The notes: a model not told the origin generated them from the sequence alone. Numbered from the stretch's first letter, positions 7,213 through 16,256 are shown. The stretch: 64,000 nucleotides of DNA from Ferdinandcohnia sp036962705 (GCF_036962705.1 NZ_JBALOQ010000003.1:292661-356660); one strand, 5' to 3'. A program made the numbers and translations.

Positions 7213-8568
7213 TTACCATTGATTCGTCTTCATTTTTTGATTCGTTACGTAATACATTCCCGGAATGATAACCAGTGAAACAGCCAACAAAACGATTGTC
7301 ATAGAGTTTTTACTCATATCATTTAACCCAATGGCAAAAACAACACCATATATGCTTGATGCTAGGATGTTTCCAATAAATCTTGAAGTCATCAACAACC
7401 CCGACGCAATTCCAGTCTGGGCCACACTAATAAAGGTGTATAACAGGTTTTGCAGACTGATATTCATCAGACCATTACTAATCCCAAACACCGCCAATAC
7501 CATGACAATCCACAGCAATGAGGAGTTTTTTGTCGTGGTATAAAGGAATGCAACTCCTACAATTCCAATCCCTGTCCCAACAAGTAATGGAATCCGGTAC
7601 CCCACTCTTTCCGCCCATCTTGTCGCAATTGGTGTTGTGATCATTGCAAATATGGATAATGCCAACATCATCAATCCTGTATAATTTGGACCTAACTCGA
7701 TAACCTCCTGTAAATAGATTGGCGTAAACAAAAGGATCGAGAAGAATATCAGAGTTGATAAGATGTACTGTGCGTAAATAACAGATATCGTAGGATTCTT
7801 TCGCAAAAAGACAACATTGATCAAGGGATCTGTCTTCTTTTTTTCGTATGAATAAAAAAGAATGGACAAACCAATCGAAAGAATTAAAGACCAAACATCA
7901 AAACCGCCTTCCATTGATAGCAAAAAGACCATCCAACTTGTGATAAAAGCACTGAATAAGATCATTCCGACCACATCCCATTTAAATGCGGTTCCCCTAG
8001 TTGGCTCATCTTTCGGGATATAGAACCATGTTAAAAGTGCGGACAGTAAGATGACTGGAAGATTGACATAAAAGATAACCGGCCAGCCTCCATATTGAAT
8101 CAGTAAACCACTTATCGTTGGTCCAAACGCTGCGGAAGTAGTTGCAAATACCGCCAATGTACCAATCACTCGATTTTGATTTTGTTTAATATATAACCGG
8201 ACCATTCCTATCCCTGCTGGATATAGTGCTGAAGTGCCAAGCGCTTGAATCAATCTCATGCAAAGAAGCATCATCATGCTATTCGACATTGGCGCAAGCA
8301 CGGATGAAATCAAAACTAACAACAGTCCGATGAGAAAAATTCGCTTCCTACCATAATAATCGCTAAGTCTTCCGATGATTGGTAAAAAAATAGCACTTAC
8401 AATAAAGTAAGAGGCAATTAACCATGAAATATCAGTTGATGAAAGCTCGAAATCCTGTTGAATCGATGATAATGCTACAGTGATCATCGTTGTATTGAGT
8501 GGATTTAAAATGGCCCCCAATGCAATCGCGATGATTAATAATGTTGGATTTTTGATAGTAACAGACAT
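7213..8568 (-). CDS. MFS transporter, DHA2 (EmrB/QacA) type
   Basis: Proton-driven drug or metabolite exporter in the cytoplasmic membrane, about 451 residues with roughly 14 hydrophobic segments. The motif-A loop GRLSDYYGRKR follows TM2, and the N-terminal region (NTTMITVALSSIQQDF) is typical of DHA2 members. The open frame extends to 8637, but the ATG at 8568 follows AAGGGGA by 7 bases and starts the conserved region. The gene stands alone, with a small membrane protein gene diverging from it. The substrate cannot be told from sequence. Confidence 0.85.
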   Translation of the reverse strand: MSVTIKNPTLLIIAIALGAILNPLNTTMITVALSSIQQDFELSSTDISWLIASYFIVSAIFLPIIGRLSDYYGRKRIFLIGLLLVLISSVLAPMSNSMMMLLCMRLIQALGTSALYPAGIGMVRLYIKQNQNRVIGTLAVFATTSAAFGPTISGLLIQYGGWPVIFYVNLPVILLSALLTWFYIPKDEPTRGTAFKWDVVGMILFSAFITSWMVFLLSMEGGFDVWSLILSIGLSILFYSYEKKKTDPLINVVFLRKNPTISVIYAQYILSTLIFFSILLFTPIYLQEVIELGPNYTGLMMLALSIFAMITTPIATRWAERVGYRIPLLVGTGIGIVGVAFLYTTTKNSSLLWIVMVLAVFGISNGLMNISLQNLLYTFISVAQTGIASGLLMTSRFIGNILASSIYGVVFAIGLNDMSKNSMTIVLLAVSLVIIPGMYYVTNQKMKTNQW

Positions 8569-8712
8569 TGTGTATTCCCCTTTTACTCGATTTAAACAGT
8601 GTATCACACAAACCTTTTCCCCGGTTGTAAAATACATTTCTAAGAAAAATGAATGGATAATCTCACCTAAGTCGTTAAAAATAAAAATAGACTGAAAAAT
8701 TGGGGGATTGAT

Positions 8713-8892
8713 ATGTTGTTTAGTATAAAAACGAAAATCACAACACTGTTTTGGATTGCAATTCTTGGGGGGATTCTAACAACAATCTATACAATTGTGA
8801 TTATGATCCAAGGTAGTAGAACCATGAAGATGATCCGTTATATTTATAATCAAATTAAAAAGCGGGGTGAACATGAAAATCGCGGGGTATAA
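8713..8892 (+). CDS. Small single-pass membrane protein
   Basis: A 59-residue frame with GGGGGA 5 bases before the ATG. Residues 12-34 form one hydrophobic helix flanked by basic residues (SIKTK before, RTMKMIRYIYNQIKKR after). The final codons overlap a terminator hairpin. The family is unknown; the compact, well-signalled frame makes it a plausible gene rather than noise. Confidence 0.6.
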   Translation: MLFSIKTKITTLFWIAILGGILTTIYTIVIMIQGSRTMKMIRYIYNQIKKRGEHENRGV

Positions 8893-8904
8893 CCCTCGCG
8901 ATTT
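8877..8904. terminator. Terminator overlapping the 3' end of the small membrane gene
   Basis: AAATCGCG-GGG / CCC-T-CGCGATTT with a TATAA loop and one bulge, between convergent genes. Confidence 0.8.
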
Positions 8905-8907
8905 CGT

Positions 8908-9105
8908 TTATTCCTCAATTTTAAAAGCTAGCCCCTTTTCATCGAGAGCTTTGCGGAGCTCTCTAATTGCGGTTGGACCTACTCCATGCAAGGCCAACAC
9001 TTCTTTTTCGGTAAGCTTAGTGAACTGCTCGAGTGTGATGTACCCCTCTCCATGCAAGGCACGTAAAGCTGGTTTGCTTAATTTTAACTCATCTATTTCG
9101 GCCAT
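8908..9105 (-). CDS. Helix-hairpin-helix protein resembling the RNA polymerase alpha C-terminal domain
   Basis: A 65-residue protein (MAEIDELKLSKPALRALHG... GVGPTAIRELRKAL) whose two HhH-like turns, LSKPALRALHGEGY and LALHGVGPTAIREL, match the alpha-CTD fold used for DNA binding. The open frame extends to 9138, but AAAGGAGG lies 7 bases before the ATG at 9105. It starts 16 bases after the AarF-like gene ends and is probably coupled to it. Whether it binds DNA or acts as an adaptor is not known. Confidence 0.75.
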   Translation of the reverse strand: MAEIDELKLSKPALRALHGEGYITLEQFTKLTEKEVLALHGVGPTAIRELRKALDEKGLAFKIEE

Positions 9106-9121
9106 ATGGATTCCTCCTTTT

Positions 9122-10729
9122 TCATCTCCGTTTTTCATGCATGTACTTCATCCATTTTATCTGTTTATGAGCTATTATAAAATACCCTAATCCGGATAAA
9201 GCTGTAAGCCCGGCAGAGAGGTATAGCAACATTGAATGAGAGGCAAAAGTGCCAGCCGCAATTCCAGCACTACCAAATAGAGAAAGCAGGAATAAATGCT
9301 TTTTATGATTTTCATATATCGTAAATTGAAATTCTCTTCTTTGTTCTACTTCCTTTAAATCCTCTAATTTATTTGGCAGCTTTAAGAATTCCTGGACTGA
9401 ATGAAAAATTTTAAACACTGGCAAAGCTTGAATCCAATTCAAAACAAATGACCATTTCTGATTGCCTGCTTTATTTAACCACTTCATAAATACTGGCTTA
9501 ACACAATCTAATACCTCTTCCTCAGGAATTAAATGGAGTATAATTCCTTCAATTGCTACAAAAGACCGGCCTAAAAAAATAAAACGTGTTGGGACCTGAA
9601 TCGGGAGTGCTTGAACGATGTCATTCATTTCACGTTTAAAGGCAACTAGATCTAGTTCCTTTAATTGGGACAAATCAAATGACATCAATTCCCCTAAGAG
9701 TTTCTCCATCGTTCTATGGTCAGATTCAGGTAATAAAAAGCCTAACTGCGTCAAACAATCGACTGCCTTTGAATAATTCTTTGTAAGTAAGCTTTCAACC
9801 AAGCTTTGAAAGTTCATAGCATCCTTTTTCGAGATTTCCCCAACCATACCGAAATCAAGTAATATGATTTTACCTTCCTTTGATAGAAGTACATTCCCTG
9901 GATGTGGGTCTGCGTGAAACAATCCAGGCTCGAGCCATTGAGGAAGGAAGAGTTCAATCAGATTTTCAGCGAGTCTTTTTCGGTCAATGGAATCCTCCAT
10001 TTCTGAAATCTTGATTCCGTCTACCCATTCCATAACAAGAATCTTTGATGTACTATACTCAGGGTAAACCTTAGGGATTATAATACCGTCATGATGATTG
10101 AAACGGTCTTTAAAAAAATCAAGAGTTTGTAACTCCATTGTATAATCGAGTTCACGCTCAATCACTTGTTTAATTTCCTTATACAAAACCTTAAAATTGA
10201 TAAACCCCTTTGGAACTGGGACAAAATGATCAGCAAACCAGATGATAATGGCCAATGTTCGGAAATCTGTTTTAAGTATTGATTGGATATGTGGTCTTTG
10301 GACTTTAACGGCAACTTTTTCTCCGTTCTTTAACATTCCCTTGTATACTTCGCCAATTGACGCTGAAGCAATTGCTTCTTTTTCGATTGATTGAAAAATT
10401 CCATGAATGGAGCTCCCCCACTCCTCATTAAGTATTTCCTCAATCTCATTCCATTCAGACGAGGGAACTTTATCGGTTAGGTCTTGGATTTGCTTAATGA
10501 AAGGTTTAGGTAGCAAATCAGCTCTGGTGCTTAAGATTTGTCCCACCTTAATCAGTAAACCCTCCAATTCAAAAAGTGTCTTACGAAACCTCGCACCGAT
10601 TTCCTCCCAAAGTTTATCCCATTCGACTTGTGGTTTTTTGCGGAACTTATACCAGTAGATTTTAATAAAAATCACAAAAGCCATCGAAAGTACTTTTGAC
10701 ATTCGCACAATCTTATTTTTCGTCTTCAA
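9122..10729 (-). CDS. ABC1/AarF/UbiB family atypical kinase
   Basis: Protein-kinase-like ATPase of 535 residues. Landmarks are the family KxGQ motif at 61-64 (KVGQ), the ATP-binding lysine in AVKVQRP (Lys142), the catalytic loop HADPHPGN at 272-279 and the metal-binding LDFGMVG at 291-297. Two hydrophobic helices near the C-terminus (about 483-525) anchor it to the membrane. UbiB proteins support isoprenoid quinone metabolism; Bacilli use menaquinone, so the role here is uncertain. The start is a TTG at 10729 with a weak ribosome site; an ATG ten codons inside is possible. It is upstream of the HhH protein in one operon. Confidence 0.85.
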   Translation of the reverse strand: MKTKNKIVRMSKVLSMAFVIFIKIYWYKFRKKPQVEWDKLWEEIGARFRKTLFELEGLLIKVGQILSTRADLLPKPFIKQIQDLTDKVPSSEWNEIEEILNEEWGSSIHGIFQSIEKEAIASASIGEVYKGMLKNGEKVAVKVQRPHIQSILKTDFRTLAIIIWFADHFVPVPKGFINFKVLYKEIKQVIERELDYTMELQTLDFFKDRFNHHDGIIIPKVYPEYSTSKILVMEWVDGIKISEMEDSIDRKRLAENLIELFLPQWLEPGLFHADPHPGNVLLSKEGKIILLDFGMVGEISKKDAMNFQSLVESLLTKNYSKAVDCLTQLGFLLPESDHRTMEKLLGELMSFDLSQLKELDLVAFKREMNDIVQALPIQVPTRFIFLGRSFVAIEGIILHLIPEEEVLDCVKPVFMKWLNKAGNQKWSFVLNWIQALPVFKIFHSVQEFLKLPNKLEDLKEVEQRREFQFTIYENHKKHLFLLSLFGSAGIAAGTFASHSMLLYLSAGLTALSGLGYFIIAHKQIKWMKYMHEKRR

Positions 10730-10780
10730 TTAGAAATCACTCATTTCCAAAACGTTTCCTAATAGAAATACTTCAATATA

Positions 10781-10814
10781 AAAAGCATTTCTCCTTTAAA
10801 AAAGAAATGCTTTT
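10781..10814. terminator. Terminator at the end of the 4-hydroxybenzoate operon
   Basis: Perfect 12-bp stem AAAAGCATTTCT / AGAAATGCTTTT with A/T runs on both sides, just after the stop of the hydroxylase gene. Confidence 0.9.
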
Positions 10815-10822
10815 AGGTGTTT

Positions 10823-12031
10823 TTATATTTCTAGTTTTTCAAAGGTAGCCTGAAATTCCATGGGTAATCCAACATAGTTTTCCGCTAGACTTGTCATGGC
10901 TGCCCTGGATGAAGTCAGATATTCTAATTCTGCTAGCTGTATCCCATGTTCAAAGCTACTATGTTCTAAGTTTCGATGCAGCATTGTCGTCATCCAATAT
11001 GAGAATCGTTGCGCTTTCCAAACCCTCCGTAGACAAGTTTCAGAATAATTGTCAAGAGTTTCTTCTTTACCCTCTTTATAGAATTCACTAATCCCCTTAG
11101 CCAAAACTAGAATGTCAGCTACTGCCAGATTCAGTCCTTTTGCACCAGTTGGCGGAACAATATGTGCTGAATCTCCAGCTAAGAACAATCGTCCATATCT
11201 CATTGTTTCACAAACAAAGCTTCTCATCGAAACAATGTTTTTTTGAATAATTGGACCATCTTTTAAACGCCAACCATCCATATCTACCCTTGCATGAAGT
11301 TCTGTCCAAATACGGTCATCAGACCAGTTTTTTATATCGTCTTTTGGATCTACTTGTAAATAAAAGCGTTGGATTTCAGGAGACCTCGTACTAATTAATG
11401 CAAAGCCTCGTTCATGGTTTGAATAGATAAGTTCCGGGTTTGCAGGTGGTGCCTCCGCTAAAATCCCAAGCCATCCAAACGGATAAACCTTTTGCTTTTC
11501 GACTTTTATGCTGTCAGGTAATGCTTTTCGACTTGGGCCGTGAAAGCCGTCACACCCCGCAATAAAATCGCATTCAATCTCCTCAAGCTCGCTTCCAGCC
11601 TCACTACGGAACTTTATTTTCGGTTTGGCCGTTTCAAGCTGATGCAAACTTACATCGCTAACATTGAAAAAAATTTGTCCACCAGCTTCTAATCGTGCAG
11701 CTACTAAGTCTTTTATTACTTCGTGCTGTGCATACACCATTATCTTCTTTCCGCCTGTAAGCTCTTTGAAATCAATGCGATGCCTATTTCCGTTAAATTG
11801 TAATTCAATTCCCTCGTGGACATGTCCTTCCCTCATCATCCGCTCTCCGACGCCAGTCGCATTCAAGAGATCAATGGTACCTTGCTCCAACACCCCAGCA
11901 CGAACGGTTCCTTCAATATCCTTACGGGACCGTGACTCTAGAATAATCGAATCGATTCCTTGTAAATGTAGTAAATGGGACAGAATTAGTCCTGCGGGTC
12001 CTGCCCCTATGATCCCCACTTTTGTCTTCAT
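10823..12031 (-). CDS. pobA: 4-hydroxybenzoate 3-monooxygenase
   Basis: FAD-dependent aromatic hydroxylase converting 4-hydroxybenzoate to protocatechuate with NAD(P)H and O2. The 402-residue length is typical. GAGPAGL at 9-15 is the FAD Rossmann loop, CDGFHGPSR the conserved DG motif, and GDSAHIVPPTGAKGLN the second FAD motif. It is the last gene of the minus-strand protocatechuate cluster, 21 bases after the ring-cleavage dioxygenase, and corresponds to praI of the Paenibacillus pra operon. It supplies the ring-cleavage substrate. Expression probably comes from the cluster promoter or an internal promoter before the dioxygenase. Confidence 0.93.
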   Translation of the reverse strand: MKTKVGIIGAGPAGLILSHLLHLQGIDSIILESRSRKDIEGTVRAGVLEQGTIDLLNATGVGERMMREGHVHEGIELQFNGNRHRIDFKELTGGKKIMVYAQHEVIKDLVAARLEAGGQIFFNVSDVSLHQLETAKPKIKFRSEAGSELEEIECDFIAGCDGFHGPSRKALPDSIKVEKQKVYPFGWLGILAEAPPANPELIYSNHERGFALISTRSPEIQRFYLQVDPKDDIKNWSDDRIWTELHARVDMDGWRLKDGPIIQKNIVSMRSFVCETMRYGRLFLAGDSAHIVPPTGAKGLNLAVADILVLAKGISEFYKEGKEETLDNYSETCLRRVWKAQRFSYWMTTMLHRNLEHSSFEHGIQLAELEYLTSSRAAMTSLAENYVGLPMEFQATFEKLEI

Positions 12032-12052
12032 AATCTCCTCCCACGTATATTT

Positions 12053-12901
12053 TTACTTTACATATTCGCTCTCTTCTAAATTAGCTACGCCAGATAATTT
12101 TCTTTGACCAAAAGTAATTAGAGCATTCCAGCTACCAGATGATTGGCCATCTGCTAGATAAGTAGGCTCTGCATTTTCTTCAAGGATGCTTAAGAGCATT
12201 GCAAGATGACGCCCTCCAGATTCAACCCTTGCAAACCTTGCATACTCGGGAAGCATGTCATAAGCTGATTTGTAATCTTTATTCATGATAAATTCAATAA
12301 ATTGTTTATCCATCGCATGTTCTGTAACCGTTGGCTTATTATGTCTACCCCTTACTAAATTATGAGATAATGCACCGCTTGAAATAAAGACTATCTTTTT
12401 CTCGCTTTCTCGTAAAATCTTCGAAATGACTTGCCCCCATTTATACGTTTCTTCTAGAGATGCTGCCAATGTGACTGATAAATTAATTACTGGAATATCT
12501 TCGTCTGGAACTAAGTAACGTAACGGGACTACACTGCCGTAATCCCAAACATAATATGGGTCATTTACGCCTTGAACCTGAAGACCTGCCTCTTCACCTG
12601 CACTTACCAATTCCTTCGCCAAATCTTCATCACCAGGATAATGGTAAGGAATATCCTTAATCAAATCAGGTGCTTCAATAGCAGTAAGAATACCTTTATG
12701 AACTGGCGTACAATCTACGTAATGAAAGAATGTCGATGGCCAATGACAAGAAACTAATACAAGGACATCTGGTTTGATCTCCTTTAATTTCTTCCCGATT
12801 TCTTTCATAGCAGAGGCCATATCCTTTTGGAACTCAGGCACTTGATCTTCATGACACATACTTGGAACATGTGGTGCTAGCATGCTAAATTCGATTGTCA
12901 T
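12053..12901 (-). CDS. praA: Class III extradiol dioxygenase, likely protocatechuate 2,3-dioxygenase
   Basis: Iron(II) ring-cleaving dioxygenase of the LigB/PCAD superfamily, 282 residues. His11 (LAPHVP) and His53 (SCHWP) are candidate metal ligands, with the SSGALSH segment near residue 180 in the position of the catalytic histidine. Its place beside the 4-hydroxybenzoate hydroxylase and a full meta-cleavage lower pathway, with a separate decarboxylase gene, fits PraA, which opens protocatechuate between C2 and C3. A homoprotocatechuate or catechol enzyme of the same fold is less consistent with the hydroxylase next door. AGGAGGAG precedes the ATG. A cre site and a structured repeat separate it from the tautomerase gene. 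Confidence 0.82.
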   Translation of the reverse strand: MTIEFSMLAPHVPSMCHEDQVPEFQKDMASAMKEIGKKLKEIKPDVLVLVSCHWPSTFFHYVDCTPVHKGILTAIEAPDLIKDIPYHYPGDEDLAKELVSAGEEAGLQVQGVNDPYYVWDYGSVVPLRYLVPDEDIPVINLSVTLAASLEETYKWGQVISKILRESEKKIVFISSGALSHNLVRGRHNKPTVTEHAMDKQFIEFIMNKDYKSAYDMLPEYARFARVESGGRHLAMLLSILEENAEPTYLADGQSSGSWNALITFGQRKLSGVANLEESEYVK

Positions 12902-12948
12902 ACTAATCTCCTCCTAAAAAAAGTTTTTCCTAAACTAGCAAGCTACCC

Positions 12949-12962
12949 AGAAAACGTTTTCA
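12949..12962. promoter_or_regulatory. cre-like site upstream of praA
   Basis: AGAAAACGTTTTCA differs from the CcpA consensus TGWAANCGNTNWCA only at the first base. It lies about 50 bases before the dioxygenase start, suggesting a CcpA-controlled internal promoter. Confidence 0.55.
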
Positions 12963-13012
12963 TTTTTATGCGAATATGGGGAAGCAAGCTATCAATCTTG
13001 CATCCCCTTTTA

Positions 13013-13149
13013 TCAAATGCGCCTTGGCGTATTTGCGCTCGATTTTTTTTCGAGCAGGCTCGAAAATTTTCCTCTGAAAAATCGTGGCATCCGCCGGAGG
13101 CTTTAACTTTATTCAGTCGGGGTTTAACCCCCGACTGAATAAAGTTAAG
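13013..13149. repeat. Structured interspersed repeat, copy B
   Basis: Shorter relative of the element at 3865-4060. It has the same left arm (TTGGCGTATTTGCGC, CGATTTTT), a 9-bp central hairpin (TTTTCGAGC / GCTCGAAAA), the common block AAAAATCGTGGCATCCGCC, and a near-perfect terminal hairpin at 13103-13148 with arms TTAACTTTATTCAGTCGGGG and its complement. It is inserted inside the pra operon, right after the tautomerase stop codon, and could act as a transcript-processing or attenuation structure. Confidence 0.8.
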
Positions 13150-13152
13150 ATC

Positions 13153-13335
13153 CTATTTTCCAACCGGTTCTCCGGCTTTACCCCAATGGGTTTTTGGAAT
13201 TTCAGTTACGAGTACTCGAATCGTTTCCTTATCTGAACCCAAAGTTTCTGAAACCGTGTTTGTTACATTGCGTATTAACTCCGCTACTTTCTCTTTCGGT
13301 CTGCCTTCCATCATTTGTACGTTTATTATTGGCAT
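13153..13335 (-). CDS. praC: 4-oxalocrotonate tautomerase
   Basis: Small tautomerase of 60 codons that interconverts the enol and keto forms of 4-oxalocrotonate (2-hydroxymuconate). After removal of Met, Pro1 is the catalytic base. Arg11 and Arg39 are conserved, and position 50 is Trp in place of the usual Phe. The length is that of the hexameric 4-OT group. It lies between the decarboxylase (15 bases upstream) and copy B of the structured repeat, within the meta-cleavage operon. Confidence 0.9.
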   Translation of the reverse strand: MPIINVQMMEGRPKEKVAELIRNVTNTVSETLGSDKETIRVLVTEIPKTHWGKAGEPVGK

Positions 13336-13350
13336 GAAACTCTTCCTCTC

Positions 13351-14133
13351 TTAATCAGTCACAGTGAAACTTACTTCACCAAAGCCATCAAATTTGCCAC
13401 TCACAACATCACCATGCTGCAACTTCACTGCACTTGTAATCCCGCCTGATAAAATGATGTCACCTTTCTGAATCTTTCCACCTTTAGCTGCGAGCATATT
13501 TGCAAGCATGGCGATTGAATTTGCCGGGTGTCCAAGGACAGCAGCACCTGCACCTAGTTCTTTTATTTCACCATTAATAGACAGGGTTGCGCCGACAAGA
13601 TCAAGCTCAAATTGGTCTGGCTTTTTCAATGTAGTTCCAAACACAACTCGTGACGTAGAAGCATTATCGGCAATAACATCAGGTAATGTAAAATGGAAAT
13701 TTTCATAACGGCTATCGATAATTTCGAGTGCCGGTAGTACATATGCCGTTTTTGCTAAAACCTGTGCCCCTGTTATACCAGGACCTTCTATATCCTCGCC
13801 AATAACAAACGCAATTTCCGCCTCAACTTTCGGATGAATTTGGTCGCTTAACCGAGCCTTACCACCGTTTTCAACCAGCATATAATCAAACACATATCCG
13901 AAAATCGGATCTTTAATTCCCATCTGCTTCATTTTTGCTGGACTTGTTAAACCCATCTTAGGACCAACAATTCGTTTTCCTTCACTTAACTTAATGTTGA
14001 CGATTTCTTCTTGAACAAGATAGGCTTCTTCAAGCGTTAAATCCGGTTTTAAATTCGTTGTAACCTTTGGAACCGCTCGTCTTTCAACTTCTGCAGAAAC
14101 GAGGTATTGGGCAATTTCTTTATATTGACTCAT
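13351..14133 (-). CDS. praD: 4-oxalocrotonate decarboxylase (2-oxo-3-hexenedioate decarboxylase)
   Basis: Enzyme of the hydratase/decarboxylase family, 260 residues, turning 4-oxalocrotonate into 2-hydroxypenta-2,4-dienoate and CO2 with a divalent metal. The segment AKMKQMGIKDPIFGYVFDYM resembles the DmpH/NahK decarboxylase signature, whereas its paralogue at 16257 has the hydratase-type segment. Glu residues in PKVEAEIAFV are expected metal ligands. It lies next to the tautomerase as in the Paenibacillus pra order. Spacing to the aldolase gene is 12 bases with a good GGAGG. Confidence 0.88.
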   Translation of the reverse strand: MSQYKEIAQYLVSAEVERRAVPKVTTNLKPDLTLEEAYLVQEEIVNIKLSEGKRIVGPKMGLTSPAKMKQMGIKDPIFGYVFDYMLVENGGKARLSDQIHPKVEAEIAFVIGEDIEGPGITGAQVLAKTAYVLPALEIIDSRYENFHFTLPDVIADNASTSRVVFGTTLKKPDQFELDLVGATLSINGEIKELGAGAAVLGHPANSIAMLANMLAAKGGKIQKGDIILSGGITSAVKLQHGDVVSGKFDGFGEVSFTVTD

Positions 14134-14145
14134 TCGATTTCCTCC

Positions 14146-15171
14146 TTAAACAAGGGACCCTTGCTTTTTTGCTGCCAATTCTGCTGCTACATCCATGATC
14201 ATGTCTTCCTGACCACCGACGACATGTCTTTTTCCTAGTTCGATCAAAATATCGCGCGAGTCAATATTGAATTTTTTCGCGGCCCGCTGAGCAAAAAGCA
14301 AGAAACTTGAATAGACACCTGCATAGCCTAGGACAAGACTGTCTCTAGTAATTTCCTGTGGCTTTTCTAAAATTGGAGCAACCAATTCTTCGGCAATATC
14401 CATCATTTTAAAAATATCGACTCCCGTTTTAATCCCCATTTTATCAAGGACTGAAACAAGTACTTCCGTTTGTGTATTTCCTGCCCCTGCACCTAGGCAG
14501 CGAATACTACCATCAATTCTTGTTGCCCCTTCCTGAATCGCCGCAAGTGAATTAGCCATCGCTAAGGAAAGATTATTGTGAGCATGGAAACCAACATTAA
14601 CCGTTAAAGTATCTTTAAGAGCACGAATTCTTTCCGATACTTGATGCGGCAAGAGGGCTCCAGCAGAATCAACGACATAGACTGTATCTGCTCCATAGCT
14701 TTCCATTAACTTAGCTTGCTCGACTAATTTTGCGGTCGGTGCCATATGGGACATCATTAAAAACCCGACTGTTTCAAGTCCAAGGTCCTTTGCTAAAGCA
14801 ATATGCTGTGGTGCAACATCAGCCTCGGTTACATGGGTTGCAATTCGTGCCATTTTCGCTCCTAGCTGTGCCGCCTGCTTTAACTCAGGCATAGTTCCAA
14901 TCCCAGGTAGTAGAAGGACAGCAATTTTCGCATTTTTTACAACGGATGCAGCCGCTTCAATTAATTCCAATTCGTTTGTTAATGATTGTCCGTATTGCAA
15001 GGACGAGCCACCTAGCCCATCCCCATGCGAAACTTCTATATAAGGAACATTTGCTTCATCTAATGCCTTGGCTACATTCGTTACTTGATCAACTGTAAAT
15101 TGATGCCTGATCGCATGACTGCCATCTCTCAATGCTACTTCGGTAATTAACACATCTCTATCATGGGTCAT
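14146..15171 (-). CDS. praF: 4-hydroxy-2-oxovalerate aldolase
   Basis: Metal-dependent class II aldolase of 341 residues (DmpG/MhpE family) cleaving 4-hydroxy-2-oxopentanoate to pyruvate and acetaldehyde. The N-terminal ALRDGSHAIRHQF motif and the GFHAHNNLSLAMANS metal-ligand histidines are present. DmpG forms a channelling complex with the acetaldehyde dehydrogenase, whose gene is the next one upstream. The two are separated here by a 145-bp MITE-like insertion, which breaks the usual tight spacing but not the reading frames. Confidence 0.93.
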   Translation of the reverse strand: MTHDRDVLITEVALRDGSHAIRHQFTVDQVTNVAKALDEANVPYIEVSHGDGLGGSSLQYGQSLTNELELIEAAASVVKNAKIAVLLLPGIGTMPELKQAAQLGAKMARIATHVTEADVAPQHIALAKDLGLETVGFLMMSHMAPTAKLVEQAKLMESYGADTVYVVDSAGALLPHQVSERIRALKDTLTVNVGFHAHNNLSLAMANSLAAIQEGATRIDGSIRCLGAGAGNTQTEVLVSVLDKMGIKTGVDIFKMMDIAEELVAPILEKPQEITRDSLVLGYAGVYSSFLLFAQRAAKKFNIDSRDILIELGKRHVVGGQEDMIMDVAAELAAKKQGSLV

Positions 15172-15201
15172 CTCTTATTTCGCTCCTTTCCTTTTTGAGG
15201 A

Positions 15202-15346
15202 TGTTCAAAAAATCGGCTTAAAATGACACATCGAATTTCTGCGTTGGCTTGCTTCTCCGTTCCTCACGTATTAACTGCATACGCTCCGGTACTCAAAGCT
15301 GCACCGCCTTGAAATTCTCGGTCCTTTTCACCCTCATTTTTGAACA
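15202..15346. mobile_element. MITE-like element with 10-bp terminal inverted repeats
   Basis: Begins TGTTCAAAAA at 15202 and ends TTTTTGAACA at 15346, giving a 145-bp non-coding unit. It lies between praF and praG where closely packed operon genes would be expected. The interior is more GC-rich than its flanks and codes for nothing. I see no second copy in the window and no clear target duplication. Confidence 0.65.
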
Positions 15347-15351
15347 CATAC

Positions 15352-16236
15352 TTATATAGTTACTTTCGAAATTTTATGCTGTGCCAATTCTTCTGCAACT
15401 TTCACTGCGGCTGCAGTCATAATATCTAAGTTTCCGGAATACTTCGGTAAATAATCGCCAGCCCCTTCTACTTCAATAATGACTGTTATGCGATTGTCAT
15501 CAAAAATAGGCTCTTGTCTTACTCGATAACCCGGCACATAAGCTTGAACCTGCTTTTCCATTTCCTTAATGGAAGCTGTGATTTCTTCATGATTAACCGA
15601 TTCACCCTCAACAATGACATGAATCGTATCTCGCATAATAATTGGAGGTTCAGCTGGATTTAAAATGATAATCGCTTTTCCTCTTCTTGCCCCGCCAATT
15701 TTTTCAATTCCGCGGGCAGTTGTTTGCGTAAATTCGTCAATATTGGCTCTCGTTCCAGGTCCTGCACTTTTACTTGAGATAGTTGCGACAATTTCAGCAT
15801 ATTCAACCTGTTGTACACGATTAATCGCATGAACCATCGGAATAGTTGCTTGGCCTCCGCAGGTAATCAAGTTAATATTTCCAGCTTCCACATGCTCTCC
15901 AAGATTAACAGGAGGTACGACAAATGGACCTACTGCAGCTGGCGTTAAATCTAGCACCTGCTTTCCGGCTTCTTTTAATAGTTTGGCATGACGGATATGA
16001 GCTTTCGCGCTGGTTGCATCAAACACAATATCCGCCAGTTCTGGTCTTTCTAAAAATCCTGTTATTCCGGTATCAATGGTTTCATACCCTAGTTCTCTGG
16101 CCTTTCTTAAACCATCTGATTCTGGCTCAATTCCAATAACTGTCGTTAATTCAAGTAGGTTAGACCTACGAAGCTTTAGCATAAGGTCTGTGCCAATGTT
16201 TCCTGAACCAAGAATGGCAACTTTTACTTTTGACAT
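15352..16236 (-). CDS. praG: Acetaldehyde dehydrogenase (acetylating)
   Basis: NAD- and CoA-dependent enzyme of 294 residues (DmpF/MhpF family) converting acetaldehyde to acetyl-CoA. GSGNIGTD near residue 10 is the dinucleotide-binding loop, and TCGGQATIPMV near residue 125 holds the catalytic Cys. It acts with the aldolase, receiving acetaldehyde through a channel. GGGAGGGGGAG precedes the ATG. It follows the hydratase gene by 20 bases in the same operon. Confidence 0.94.
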   Translation of the reverse strand: MSKVKVAILGSGNIGTDLMLKLRRSNLLELTTVIGIEPESDGLRKARELGYETIDTGITGFLERPELADIVFDATSAKAHIRHAKLLKEAGKQVLDLTPAAVGPFVVPPVNLGEHVEAGNINLITCGGQATIPMVHAINRVQQVEYAEIVATISSKSAGPGTRANIDEFTQTTARGIEKIGGARRGKAIIILNPAEPPIIMRDTIHVIVEGESVNHEEITASIKEMEKQVQAYVPGYRVRQEPIFDDNRITVIIEVEGAGDYLPKYSGNLDIMTAAAVKVAEELAQHKISKVTI

Positions 16237-16256
16237 ACGTACTCCCCCTCCCTTTT

